DNA from: Lactobacillus mulieris
GTDB lineage: Bacteria; Bacillota; Bacilli; Lactobacillales; Lactobacillaceae
Assembly (NCBI RefSeq): GCF_007095465.1
Contig: NZ_SDGL01000012.1
Span: 1 to 43,104, forward strand
Direction of reading: 5' to 3'
Length of the DNA: 43,104 bases
The position numbers and the translations under genes are program-made. Under the pieces are notes generated by a model. It was not told where the DNA came from. It ran no database searches and saw only the letters and a list, made by a program, of their open reading frames with translations. Numbering within the stretch: the stretch's first letter is position 1; every line of letters begins with the position of its first letter. Shown piece by piece: positions 6,257 through 13,942 of the stretch.

Positions 6257-7399
6257 ATGAAAAGCGTTTTATTCGGCTTGTATATTAGATTTTTAAAATT
6301 ATGTGCATTTTTTGTCCCAATTAGATCAAATTCTTTTGTAATTTTAAATGGCGCAGGACGTTCGGGATCAAATGGATATTTATTTTATAAATATCTTAGA
6401 AAAGAACATCCAGAGTTAAATGTAACTTTGGTAGAGCCGTGGCCATCATCTCATTTGAAGTGGAGTGTATGGAAGAAAATAGGAGGAGCACAATATATAT
6501 TCACTACCCATCAACCATTTAAAATAAAAAGAAAGCAAATTAGTTTTTCTTTATGGCATGGAATTCCTTTAAAAAGAATGGGCTTTATGGCATACAATAC
6601 AAAATACCATACAAATAAGCATAATATGAATATTTGGCAGCATCAGGCTGATTATATAGCTTCTTCTTCGGATATCTATGAAACTTTGATGGCAAGTTGC
6701 GTAGGTATAGACACAAATAAATTTATAAGAACTGGATTTCCTAGACTGGATTTCTTGAATAAACCAATTTCAAAGAGGATAATTTTAAAAGATCTATTTG
6801 ATAGTGATAATGAAAAAGCAAAAATTGGAATTTATATGCCTACATTTCGATATGAACTTGAAGATAGAACTATAATGAATCAAATTGAATCAGGTAATTT
6901 TTTTGCTTTTGATGATTTTAATATTGTAGCTTTAAATTCCACTTTAGTAGAAAATAATCAATATCTAATTGTAAAACTGCATCCTTACGAAATGAAATTA
7001 GTTAGTGCTGAAATGAAACAAGCTTCTAACATAGCTTTTTTGAATAATAATTATCTTAATGAAAATGATATAGACCTATATGAGCTCTTAGGAATAACAG
7101 ATTTCTTGATGACTGACTTTTCTTCTATTTTCTTTGACTATTTACTTTTAAATCGGCCTATCATTTTTGTAAGTAATTTCTTAAAGCAATATTCAAAAGC
7201 TAGAGGGTTACTAATGTCACCATATGAAAAGATTGTTCCAGGACAGCAAGTATTGAATCAAAAAGAATTACAAATAATCTTAAAAAATATAGATAAAGAT
7301 CCATATAAAGAAAGAAGAAACAAGCTGTGTACTATTTTTTTTGAAAAAGATAAGAATTGTTGTCAATCTATTTATGAGTTAACCAAAAGGGTGAACTAG
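6257..7399 (+). CDS. CDP-glycerol glycerophosphotransferase, TagB/TagF family
   Basis: A 380-residue member of the Glyphos_transf family, which transfers glycerol phosphate from CDP-glycerol to a lipid-linked acceptor on the inner face of the membrane. It has an amphipathic or hydrophobic N-terminus (about 1-25), the hallmark SLWHGIPLKRMG (about 99-110, with the probable catalytic His), and the C-terminal TDFSSIFFDY segment used in substrate binding. The length is close to TagB primase (about 380) and far below polymerase TagF (about 740), so it may add one or few units. ATG 6257 follows AATAGGGAGG with six-base spacing; an in-frame start at 6230 lacks a site. It is the first gene of a five-gene operon; the next gene begins two bases after its stop. 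Confidence 0.88.
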   Translation: MKSVLFGLYIRFLKLCAFFVPIRSNSFVILNGAGRSGSNGYLFYKYLRKEHPELNVTLVEPWPSSHLKWSVWKKIGGAQYIFTTHQPFKIKRKQISFSLWHGIPLKRMGFMAYNTKYHTNKHNMNIWQHQADYIASSSDIYETLMASCVGIDTNKFIRTGFPRLDFLNKPISKRIILKDLFDSDNEKAKIGIYMPTFRYELEDRTIMNQIESGNFFAFDDFNIVALNSTLVENNQYLIVKLHPYEMKLVSAEMKQASNIAFLNNNYLNENDIDLYELLGITDFLMTDFSSIFFDYLLLNRPIIFVSNFLKQYSKARGLLMSPYEKIVPGQQVLNQKELQIILKNIDKDPYKERRNKLCTIFFEKDKNCCQSIYELTKRVN

Positions 7400-7400
7400 T

Positions 7401-8834
7401 TTGAAAAAAACTTTATTAAATATTTTTTATAATGCTATCTATCAAATCTTTTTAGTTTTAGTGCCATTAATTACAGTGCCATATTTATCTAGAGTGTTGG
7501 GACCTAATACGTATGGCATTTATAGTAGTGTAAATAATACGTTTCAATTTTTAATGGTTTTTTGTACTCTTTCGGTATCTTATATTGGAATGAGAACAAT
7601 TTCGAGAATTAGAGCAGAAAATCCAAAAAAAGATTTAACTGAAGCTTTCTGGGGATTATGGTATTTTCAAGGAATTGCAGGATTAGTTACTATTGCCCTG
7701 ACTGTATTAGTATCAATTGTTTTTAAGGTGAAATATTGGAACTATATTTTGCTAATGGTGCCATTTTTGATTTCAGCTCAATTGGATATAGCTTGGTTCT
7801 TTCAAGGCTTAGCTGATTTTGGGAGAGTAGTACTTAGAAATACAATTGTTAAGCTTATCAGTGTATTGCTAATTTTAGTGTTAGTTAAAGAGCCTAGTGA
7901 TTTATATAAATATATGCTAATCATGTCGGTTTCTACAATGTTAGGCTCTTTTGTTTTTTGGTTTAATATTAGAAGTTATGTTGGAAAGCCAACTAAATAT
8001 TTTTACAAGTTAAGGATCACTAGCAAAGCTATTATTACTTTATTAATTCCGCAAATTGCTACTCAAATTTATACTTCATTAGATAAACCAATCTTAAATT
8101 TCTTTCAGAATACTACACAAGTTTCTTATTATGATAATTCGCAAAGGATTGCTAATATGATTTTGGGGGTTATTACAAGTATCACTTTAGTTATGATGCC
8201 TAAAATGGCTAGTGAAGGAAAAGAAGCTCAGAAAAAGATTTTACGAAAATCATTGGAAGCAACGGTTATGTTAGGGACGTTATTTTCTGTAATCGTGATG
8301 GTTAATACTAAAGAGTTTGTACCTTTTTTCTTCGGAGAGAAGTATATTCCAATGACGCCATTAATGTTTTTCTTCACATTAACTATAATTTTTATTCCAA
8401 TGGGTGGGGTATTTGCTAATCAATTTGCACTGGCAAACAAAAGAGATAAAGACTATGCAATTCCAGTATGTATAGGAGCTGTGTTAGAGGTTCTTTTGAG
8501 TATTATATTAGATCGGCAATTTGGTGCTACAGGTGCTTTAATAAGTATATTAACGACAGAAGTTATTGTGCTAATTTTAAGAATCTGGATTGTGCGAGAT
8601 GGCTACGAATTTAAATATGTGTTTAAAGATATCCCCAAATACTTTATTATTGGAATAGTAAGTTTAAGTATCGGAATGTTAATCCCTCAAATTTTAGCTA
8701 GTGCCTTTTTCAATATGGCTTTAAAATCAATAATAGTTATGCTTATTTATTTAGGATTAATGTTTATGATGAAACTAGATTTTAATCAAGATATTCTAAA
8801 TGTGACAAATAAATTTCTTAGAAGGAATAGATAA
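7401..8834 (+). CDS. Polysaccharide flippase, Wzx/MOP superfamily
   Basis: A 477-residue protein with about 14 predicted membrane segments, typical of PST-family Wzx flippases. The N-terminal pattern is YQIFLVLVPLITVPYLSRVLGP. It would move undecaprenyl-linked saccharide from the inner to the outer membrane face. The TTG start at 7401 follows AAGGGTGA with seven-base spacing. It is the second gene of the operon and is followed almost without gap by tagA. A flippase beside teichoic linkage-unit genes is notable, because classical wall teichoic acids use the TagGH ABC exporter, which is not in this window. Confidence 0.9.
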   Translation: MKKTLLNIFYNAIYQIFLVLVPLITVPYLSRVLGPNTYGIYSSVNNTFQFLMVFCTLSVSYIGMRTISRIRAENPKKDLTEAFWGLWYFQGIAGLVTIALTVLVSIVFKVKYWNYILLMVPFLISAQLDIAWFFQGLADFGRVVLRNTIVKLISVLLILVLVKEPSDLYKYMLIMSVSTMLGSFVFWFNIRSYVGKPTKYFYKLRITSKAIITLLIPQIATQIYTSLDKPILNFFQNTTQVSYYDNSQRIANMILGVITSITLVMMPKMASEGKEAQKKILRKSLEATVMLGTLFSVIVMVNTKEFVPFFFGEKYIPMTPLMFFFTLTIIFIPMGGVFANQFALANKRDKDYAIPVCIGAVLEVLLSIILDRQFGATGALISILTTEVIVLILRIWIVRDGYEFKYVFKDIPKYFIIGIVSLSIGMLIPQILASAFFNMALKSIIVMLIYLGLMFMMKLDFNQDILNVTNKFLRRNR

Positions 8835-8835
8835 T

Positions 8836-9570
8836 ATGCCGGAAAAAGTAGATATTTTAGGTGTTAAGTTCAACAATTATAGTTTAAAAGGATATCAAAA
8901 TGAAATTATTAGAAGATTAGATGATAAATTATCCACTTTTATTGTTACAGCTAATCCTGAAATTGTGATGGCTGCAAATGAAAACCCAGTCTTTATGAAG
9001 TTAATAAATCAAGATGCAGATTTTGTAACAGCAGATGGAATAGGAATTATAAAAGCAGCCAATATCTTAAATAAACCAATTTCGGAACGAGTTACAGGAT
9101 ATGATCTTTTTACGTGGCTGCTTGATATAGCGAACCAAAGAAAAAATAAGGTTTATTTCATCGGTGCTAAAGAAGAAGTGATTGATGATTTAGGAAAAAG
9201 AATTCAAAAAGAATATCCTAATATCGAAATTGTGGGTTTAAAAAATGGATATTTTAAAGATAAGTTAGACATTATTGCTCGTGATATTTCTAAGACAAAG
9301 CCTGATATGGTTTTTGCTGCATTAGGGTATCCAAAACAAGAACAACTATTAGATATTTTGAGAAAACAAGAATTACCTGCAATTATGATGGGTGTAGGTG
9401 GTAGCTTTGATGTCTTTTCAGGTCATGCTAAACGAGCACCAAAAGTTTGGCAAGACTTGCATATTGAATGGGTATATCGCTTTTTAAAAGAACCTAGTCG
9501 TTTTAGAAGGTTTTTGGCATTACCTAGATTTATTGAAGAAGTTTATCGGAGTAAGAGAGGAAGAAGATAA
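8836..9570 (+). CDS. tagA: WecG/TagA/CpsF-family N-acetylmannosaminyltransferase
   Basis: A 244-residue GT26 glycosyltransferase, full length for the family. The diagnostic segments are FIVTANPEIVMAA (about 35-47), the catalytic-loop region FVTADGIGII with its Asp (about 60-70), the ERVTGYDL motif (about 84-91) and the C-terminal arginine-rich tail (EPSRFRRF). TagA transfers ManNAc from UDP-ManNAc to GlcNAc-PP-undecaprenol, the second step of the wall teichoic acid linkage unit. It starts one base after the flippase stop with AAGGAA as ribosome site, and its stop overlaps the next ATG. TagO (first step) and MnaA (UDP-ManNAc epimerase) are not in the window. Confidence 0.92.
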   Translation: MPEKVDILGVKFNNYSLKGYQNEIIRRLDDKLSTFIVTANPEIVMAANENPVFMKLINQDADFVTADGIGIIKAANILNKPISERVTGYDLFTWLLDIANQRKNKVYFIGAKEEVIDDLGKRIQKEYPNIEIVGLKNGYFKDKLDIIARDISKTKPDMVFAALGYPKQEQLLDILRKQELPAIMMGVGGSFDVFSGHAKRAPKVWQDLHIEWVYRFLKEPSRFRRFLALPRFIEEVYRSKRGRR

Positions 9571-10670
9571 TGAAGGTTCTGCATGTTAATGCTGGACTTG
9601 AAAAAGGTGGTGGCCTTTTTCATATTATTAATTTATTGACTGAAGCTAAAAAAGAGGGACAAGACTTTGAACTCCTTACTTTAGCAGAAGGACCAGTTAG
9701 TCAAAAAGCAATTTCCAAAGGGATAAAAACGCATGTACTGAAAACTAAAAGTCGATATGATTTAACTAGTTTAAAAAGATTATCCCAATTTATTAATGAA
9801 AATAATTTTGACTATGTACATACTCATGGGGCAAGAGCTAATTTATACCTTTCTTTGATAAAAAAGCGAATAAATGCTAAGTGGGTAATTACAGTTCATT
9901 CTAATCCATTATTAGATTTTGAGGGGCGTGGATTTATGGGCTGGATTTTTACCAAGTTAAATATAAAAGCTTTAAAAAAAGCAGATGGCATTTTAGCTAT
10001 TACTCAAAATTTTGCTAATTTGTTAACTGAAAAAATAGGAATAAATAAGAAAAAGGTCCATATTATTTATAATGGAATCTTTTTTCATGAGAGTTCTGAT
10101 TTACCTGCTAAGTATGACCATCCTTATTTTAATTTAGTTAATGTAGCACGTTGTGAAAAAGTAAAAGGACAGGAACTGCTTTTGAAGGCCCTTAAAGATT
10201 TGCATGATCCACATATTCGATTACATATCGCTGGAGATGGTAGTGAACTTGAAAATTTGAAAAATTTAGCTCAAGAATTAAATATTTCAAATCAAGTTAC
10301 TTTTCATGGTTTTATGAGTCATGACGATCTTTCTCATTTATATGAGAGATGTGATTTAGCGGTGCTTACATCATATTCTGAAAGTTTTCCACTTGTGTTA
10401 TTGGAAGCAGCTGATAATATGGTTCCTCTTTTATCAACTGATGTTGGTGATATTAAAAAGATGATTCCAAGTGCAGATTATGGTTTTGTTAGTCCAATTG
10501 GAGATTTGGATATGATTAAAGAGCAAATTCTTAAAGCAAGCTTGATGCCAAGTATTGAATTGAGGGAAATGGCTAAACGAGAGAAAGAATATTTAATGAA
10601 TAATTTTAGTTTAGCTAATCAGTTAGAAATGATATTACAAGCTTATACAAAGATAAAAAATGAGGCATAA
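9570..10670 (+). CDS. Glycosyltransferase family 4 protein
   Basis: A 366-residue GT-B enzyme. The N-terminal acceptor domain starts KVLHVNAGLEKGGG and has YVHTHGARANLY (about 83-94). The C-terminal donor domain has LVNVARCEKVKGQELLLKAL (about 188-207), HIAGDGSE (about 220) and the retaining-GT EX7E segment SESFPLVLLEAAD (about 269-281). It adds a sugar to a lipid-linked intermediate; the donor cannot be told. The ATG overlaps the tagA stop (TAATG), indicating translational coupling in the operon. Confidence 0.9.
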   Translation: MKVLHVNAGLEKGGGLFHIINLLTEAKKEGQDFELLTLAEGPVSQKAISKGIKTHVLKTKSRYDLTSLKRLSQFINENNFDYVHTHGARANLYLSLIKKRINAKWVITVHSNPLLDFEGRGFMGWIFTKLNIKALKKADGILAITQNFANLLTEKIGINKKKVHIIYNGIFFHESSDLPAKYDHPYFNLVNVARCEKVKGQELLLKALKDLHDPHIRLHIAGDGSELENLKNLAQELNISNQVTFHGFMSHDDLSHLYERCDLAVLTSYSESFPLVLLEAADNMVPLLSTDVGDIKKMIPSADYGFVSPIGDLDMIKEQILKASLMPSIELREMAKREKEYLMNNFSLANQLEMILQAYTKIKNEA

Positions 10671-10671
10671 A

Positions 10672-11367
10672 ATGATACCAAAAATTATTCACTATGTATG
10701 GGTTGGTGGTAATCCCAAGCCTGAGAAAATTCAAACCTGTATGAAAACATGGAAGAAACATTTAGGTGATTATAAAATTATTGAATGGAATGAATCTAAC
10801 TTTGATATTCATGAAAATAAATATGTAGAGCAAGCATATAAACAGAAAAAATGGGCCTTTGTTTCCGATTATATTCGTGCTAAGGCAGTTTATGAATATG
10901 GTGGAATTTATCTTGATACAGATGTTTTAGTTCTAGATGATTTAAAGGATTTGTTAGATAATAAATGTTTTGTTGGTTTTGAAAATAAAGATAATCCCTT
11001 TACAGCAGTTTTTGGAGCTGAAAAGGGCCATCCATTGATTAAAGATATGTTGGACTATTATAATGACCGCGATTTTGAATTTGATAGCAGTGACCAAATG
11101 GCGGGAGTTAATACAGTTTCAGTATCGGATATTTTGAAAGATAAATATGGAGCAGTACCTAATAATCAAGAACAAGTTTTAAAAGATGATATCCATGTAT
11201 ATCCTGATGGCATCTTGTGTAATCCATCTAAAAATTCTAAGACAATTCACGTATTTACTGGAACTTGGATGGAGGGAAGTAAGCCATTTAAGCGTAAATT
11301 AGTAACGTTCTTAAAGCTTAGAATAAAGACTAAATGGCAAGCTGGATTATATTCAAAACTTTTTTAA
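10672..11367 (+). CDS. Glycosyltransferase family 32 (capsular/wall polysaccharide) protein
   Basis: A 231-residue GT-A enzyme with the typical opening MIPKIIHYVWVGG, the segment WAFVSDYIRAKAVYEYGGIYLDTDV (split here only for naming) that contains the DxD metal and sugar-nucleotide site (DTD), and a conserved C-terminal His. Family members transfer galactose, glucose or similar sugars in capsule and wall glycan synthesis. Start choice: ATG 10672 has GAGG six bases upstream and gives the standard GT32 N-terminus; an ATG at 10660 would overlap the previous gene by 11 bases and adds MRHK. It is the last gene of the operon, followed by a terminator. Confidence 0.88.
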   Translation: MIPKIIHYVWVGGNPKPEKIQTCMKTWKKHLGDYKIIEWNESNFDIHENKYVEQAYKQKKWAFVSDYIRAKAVYEYGGIYLDTDVLVLDDLKDLLDNKCFVGFENKDNPFTAVFGAEKGHPLIKDMLDYYNDRDFEFDSSDQMAGVNTVSVSDILKDKYGAVPNNQEQVLKDDIHVYPDGILCNPSKNSKTIHVFTGTWMEGSKPFKRKLVTFLKLRIKTKWQAGLYSKLF

Positions 11368-11391
11368 AAATCAAAAATATCTTAATTTATA

Positions 11392-11418
11392 AGTCTGTGC
11401 GCAAGTGCAGGCTTTTTT
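11392..11418 (+). terminator. Terminator of the wall-polymer operon
   Basis: A 9-bp stem AGTCTGTGC/GTGCAGGCT with G-T pairs and a GCAA tetraloop (11392-11413), then six T. Confidence 0.85.
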
Positions 11419-11464
11419 GTTAAAATAAAAAGGTATTAATTTATTATTGCAATAGGAGAAAAGA

Positions 11465-12940
11465 ATGTTTTATAAGCAAATCGATGAAGATGATTCATTA
11501 ATATTGCATACTGATTTATATGAAATCAATATGATGTATACCTACTTTAAAGAGGGAATTAGTGAAAAAAAGGCGGTTTTTGAAGTCTTTTATCGTAAAG
11601 AACCTTTTGGTAATGGCTTTGCTGTTTTTGCTGGGTTGGAACATATTGTCCAATACCTTAATGACTTGCATTTTAGCGAAAGTGATTTGGCCTTTCTTAA
11701 AGAAACACAAGATTATGATGACGATTTTATAGAATATTTGAGAAACCTGGAACTAAACTTGACTGTTCGTTCAATGGAAGAAGGTCAATTAGTCTTTGCA
11801 AATGAACCAATTGTGCAAATTGAGGGGCCTCTTTCACAATGTCAGTTAGTTGAAACTACAATTTTAAATATTGTTAATTTCCAAACCTTGCTTGCTACTA
11901 AAGCTGCTCGAATTAAATTAGCTGTAGGATCAGATGCATTAATGGAATTTGGTACACGACGCGCCCAAGAAACTGATGCTGCATTATGGGGAACTCGTGC
12001 CGCATATATTGGTGGGTTTGATGCGACAAGTAATGTCCGTGCTGCTAAACTATTTGGAATTCCTGCAAGTGGTACTCATGCTCATGCATTAGTTCAAGCA
12101 TTTGGCAATGAATATGCTGCTTTTAAAGCATATGCACAAACACATAAAGATTGTGTATTCTTAGTTGATACTTATGATACTGTTCGCTCAGGTGTTCCTA
12201 CTGCTATAAAGGTAGCAAAAGAAATGGGCGATAAGATTAATTTCTTAGGTGTAAGAATTGATTCGGGAGATATGGCTTATATTTCCAAGCAGGTTCGTAA
12301 ACAGTTAGATGATGCCGGCTTCAAAAATGCTAAAATTTTTGCTTCAAACGATTTAGATGAAAAGACAATCACTAATTTAAAGATGCAGGGAGCTAAGATT
12401 GATGTTTGGGGAATTGGAACCAAATTTATAACTGCATTTGATCAACCTGCTTTAGGAGCAGTATATAAATTAGTAGCGATAGAAGATGAAAATGGCAATT
12501 GGAAAGATAGTTTGAAAATTTCTTCTAATGCAATTAAAATTTCAACTCCTGGCAAAAAACAAGTTTGGAGAATTTGCGCTAATAGTGATCGAAAAAACGA
12601 AGGAGATTGGGTGGCAAGAGTAGGAGAAGATCCTAGAAACTTTAATGCCCTATTTATGTTCCATCAACAATATACATATATAAATAAAGTCGTAACAAAT
12701 TTCACAGCCAAACCTCTATTAAAAGATATCTTTATCGAAGGAAAATATGTTGATCACCCACGTTCACTTGCTGAAATTAAAGCTTTTTGTCAAGCAAACT
12801 TAGAAAACTTGTGGGATGAATATAAGAGAAGTCTTAATCCACAAGAATATCCTGTAGATTTGTCACAAAACTTATATGAAAGTAAAATAGATTTAATTAG
12901 TGAGATAAGAACTAAAATTAGAAATCGAGGTTTGCATTAA
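11465..12940 (+). CDS. pncB: Nicotinate phosphoribosyltransferase
   Basis: A 491-residue enzyme of NAD salvage that makes nicotinate mononucleotide from nicotinate and PRPP with ATP. Seen are the N-terminal [10 protein letters not shown], the segment [20 protein letters not shown] (about 161-180), SGTHAHALV with the His (about 205) that is phosphorylated in this family, and the phosphate-binding LGVRIDSGD (about 260). The size fits the Gram-positive form. The start at 11465 follows AATAGGAGAAAAG. It is the first gene of a pair, and its stop overlaps the ATG of nadE. The intermediate adenylyltransferase (nadD) is not nearby. Confidence 0.95.
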   Translation: MFYKQIDEDDSLILHTDLYEINMMYTYFKEGISEKKAVFEVFYRKEPFGNGFAVFAGLEHIVQYLNDLHFSESDLAFLKETQDYDDDFIEYLRNLELNLTVRSMEEGQLVFANEPIVQIEGPLSQCQLVETTILNIVNFQTLLATKAARIKLAVGSDALMEFGTRRAQETDAALWGTRAAYIGGFDATSNVRAAKLFGIPASGTHAHALVQAFGNEYAAFKAYAQTHKDCVFLVDTYDTVRSGVPTAIKVAKEMGDKINFLGVRIDSGDMAYISKQVRKQLDDAGFKNAKIFASNDLDEKTITNLKMQGAKIDVWGIGTKFITAFDQPALGAVYKLVAIEDENGNWKDSLKISSNAIKISTPGKKQVWRICANSDRKNEGDWVARVGEDPRNFNALFMFHQQYTYINKVVTNFTAKPLLKDIFIEGKYVDHPRSLAEIKAFCQANLENLWDEYKRSLNPQEYPVDLSQNLYESKIDLISEIRTKIRNRGLH

Positions 12941-13770
12941 TGAGAGATTTGCAAAAAGAAATTATAGCTTATGAACATGTTTTACCTGAAATTGATCCGG
13001 AAAAAGAAATTAGACGTTCAGTTGATTTTTTAAAAGATTATTTAAAAGCCCATCCATTTTTAAAGAGCTTAGTGTTAGGAATTAGTGGTGGGCAAGATTC
13101 AACTTTGACAGGAAAGCTTTGTCAAATAGCAATTGATGAGTTACGAGCAGAAACTGGAAATCAAGAATATAAGTTTATTGCTATTCGTTTGCCTTATGGC
13201 GTTCAAAATGATGCTAGTGATGCAGCTGATGCTGTTGCTTTTCAAAAACCAGATGTTGATTTAATTGTTAATATAAAAGATGCTGTAGATAAAACAGTGG
13301 AAAGCTTAGAAAAAGCTGGAGTTAAAGTTACTGATTTTAACAAGGGAAATATTAAAGCTCGCCAAAGAATGATCGTTCAATACGGTATTGCTGGAGCTTA
13401 TAGCGGTGCGGTTGTAGGTACAGATCATGCAGCAGAAAATATAACTGGATTTTATACTAAGTATGGCGATGGAGCTAGTGATCTTGTTCCGTTATTTAGA
13501 CTTGATAAACGTCAAGGTAAAGCTTTGCTTAAGTATTTAGGATGTCCAGAACATTTATACCTTAAAGCACCTACAGCTGATTTAGAAGAAGACGCTCCAG
13601 ATTTACCTGATGAAGTAGCTTTGGGTGTAACTTATAAAGATATTGATGACTATCTTGAAGGCAAAGAAGTGAAGCTGGCAGCTGCAGAAAAAATCGAAGC
13701 TTGGTGGAATAAGACTAAGCACAAGAGAGAGTTACCAATTACAGTATTTGATGACTTTTATAAAAAATAG
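12940..13770 (+). CDS. nadE: NH3-dependent NAD+ synthetase
   Basis: A 276-residue enzyme that amidates deamido-NAD to NAD with ATP and ammonia. The P-loop-like PPi motif [10 protein letters not shown] (about 46-55) and the conserved [18 protein letters not shown] segment (about 167-184) are present. It has no N-terminal glutaminase domain, so it is the ammonia-dependent form. It overlaps pncB by one base (TAATG), so the last and first committed steps of nicotinate salvage are co-translated. It ends 5 bases before the promoter of the Mn riboswitch; no separate terminator is evident. Confidence 0.96.
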   Translation: MRDLQKEIIAYEHVLPEIDPEKEIRRSVDFLKDYLKAHPFLKSLVLGISGGQDSTLTGKLCQIAIDELRAETGNQEYKFIAIRLPYGVQNDASDAADAVAFQKPDVDLIVNIKDAVDKTVESLEKAGVKVTDFNKGNIKARQRMIVQYGIAGAYSGAVVGTDHAAENITGFYTKYGDGASDLVPLFRLDKRQGKALLKYLGCPEHLYLKAPTADLEEDAPDLPDEVALGVTYKDIDDYLEGKEVKLAAAEKIEAWWNKTKHKRELPITVFDDFYKK

Positions 13771-13775
13771 ATAAC

Positions 13776-13804
13776 TTGAAACTTAAGCTTTTTTTACCTA
13801 TAAT
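13776..13804 (+). promoter_or_regulatory. Promoter of the Mn-riboswitch / P-type ATPase transcript
   Basis: A -35 TTGAAA (13776-13781), an exact 17-bp spacer and a perfect -10 TATAAT (13799-13804). The predicted start is near 13811, exactly at the beginning of the aptamer. Confidence 0.85.
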
Positions 13805-13810
13805 AAAGCT

Positions 13811-13926
13811 ATCATAAGGGAGTAACGGCAATGTAAATTGCGATAAGCTCAACAACCGAAAGAAAAACTTTCTGGGCTTGTCTTAATTAGTGAGACTTAT
13901 GTGCGTCAGCACGTGAGTCTTTTTTT
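13811..13926 (+). promoter_or_regulatory. yybP-ykoY (manganese) riboswitch
   Basis: The leader carries the conserved marks of the yybP-ykoY class: GGGAGTA near the 5' end (13818-13824), CAACAACCGA in the middle (13850-13859), and GGGCTTGTC followed by AGTGAGACTT at the 3' end (13874-13898). The outer P1 helix is visible as CATAAG (13813-13818) with CTTATG (13896-13901). The second strand of P1 is also part of the 5' arm of the terminator (13893-13904). Ligand binding that stabilises P1 would therefore break the terminator, so expression should rise with Mn2+. This class is known to sense Mn2+ and to precede mntP and P-type ATPases such as lactococcal YoaB. Confidence 0.88.
13893..13926 (+). 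terminator. Riboswitch expression-platform terminator
   Basis: A 12-bp stem AGACTTATGTGC/GCACGTGAGTCT (two G-T pairs) with loop GTCA and seven T. It overlaps the aptamer P1 helix, which makes the two structures mutually exclusive. Confidence 0.9.
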
Positions 13927-13942
13927 GTTAGGAGGTATTAAA

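Noticed and set aside
13901..13942. Earlier GTG start for the P-type ATPase
   Set aside because: Lies in the riboswitch terminator hairpin with no ribosome site; TTG 13943 with AGGAGG is better.
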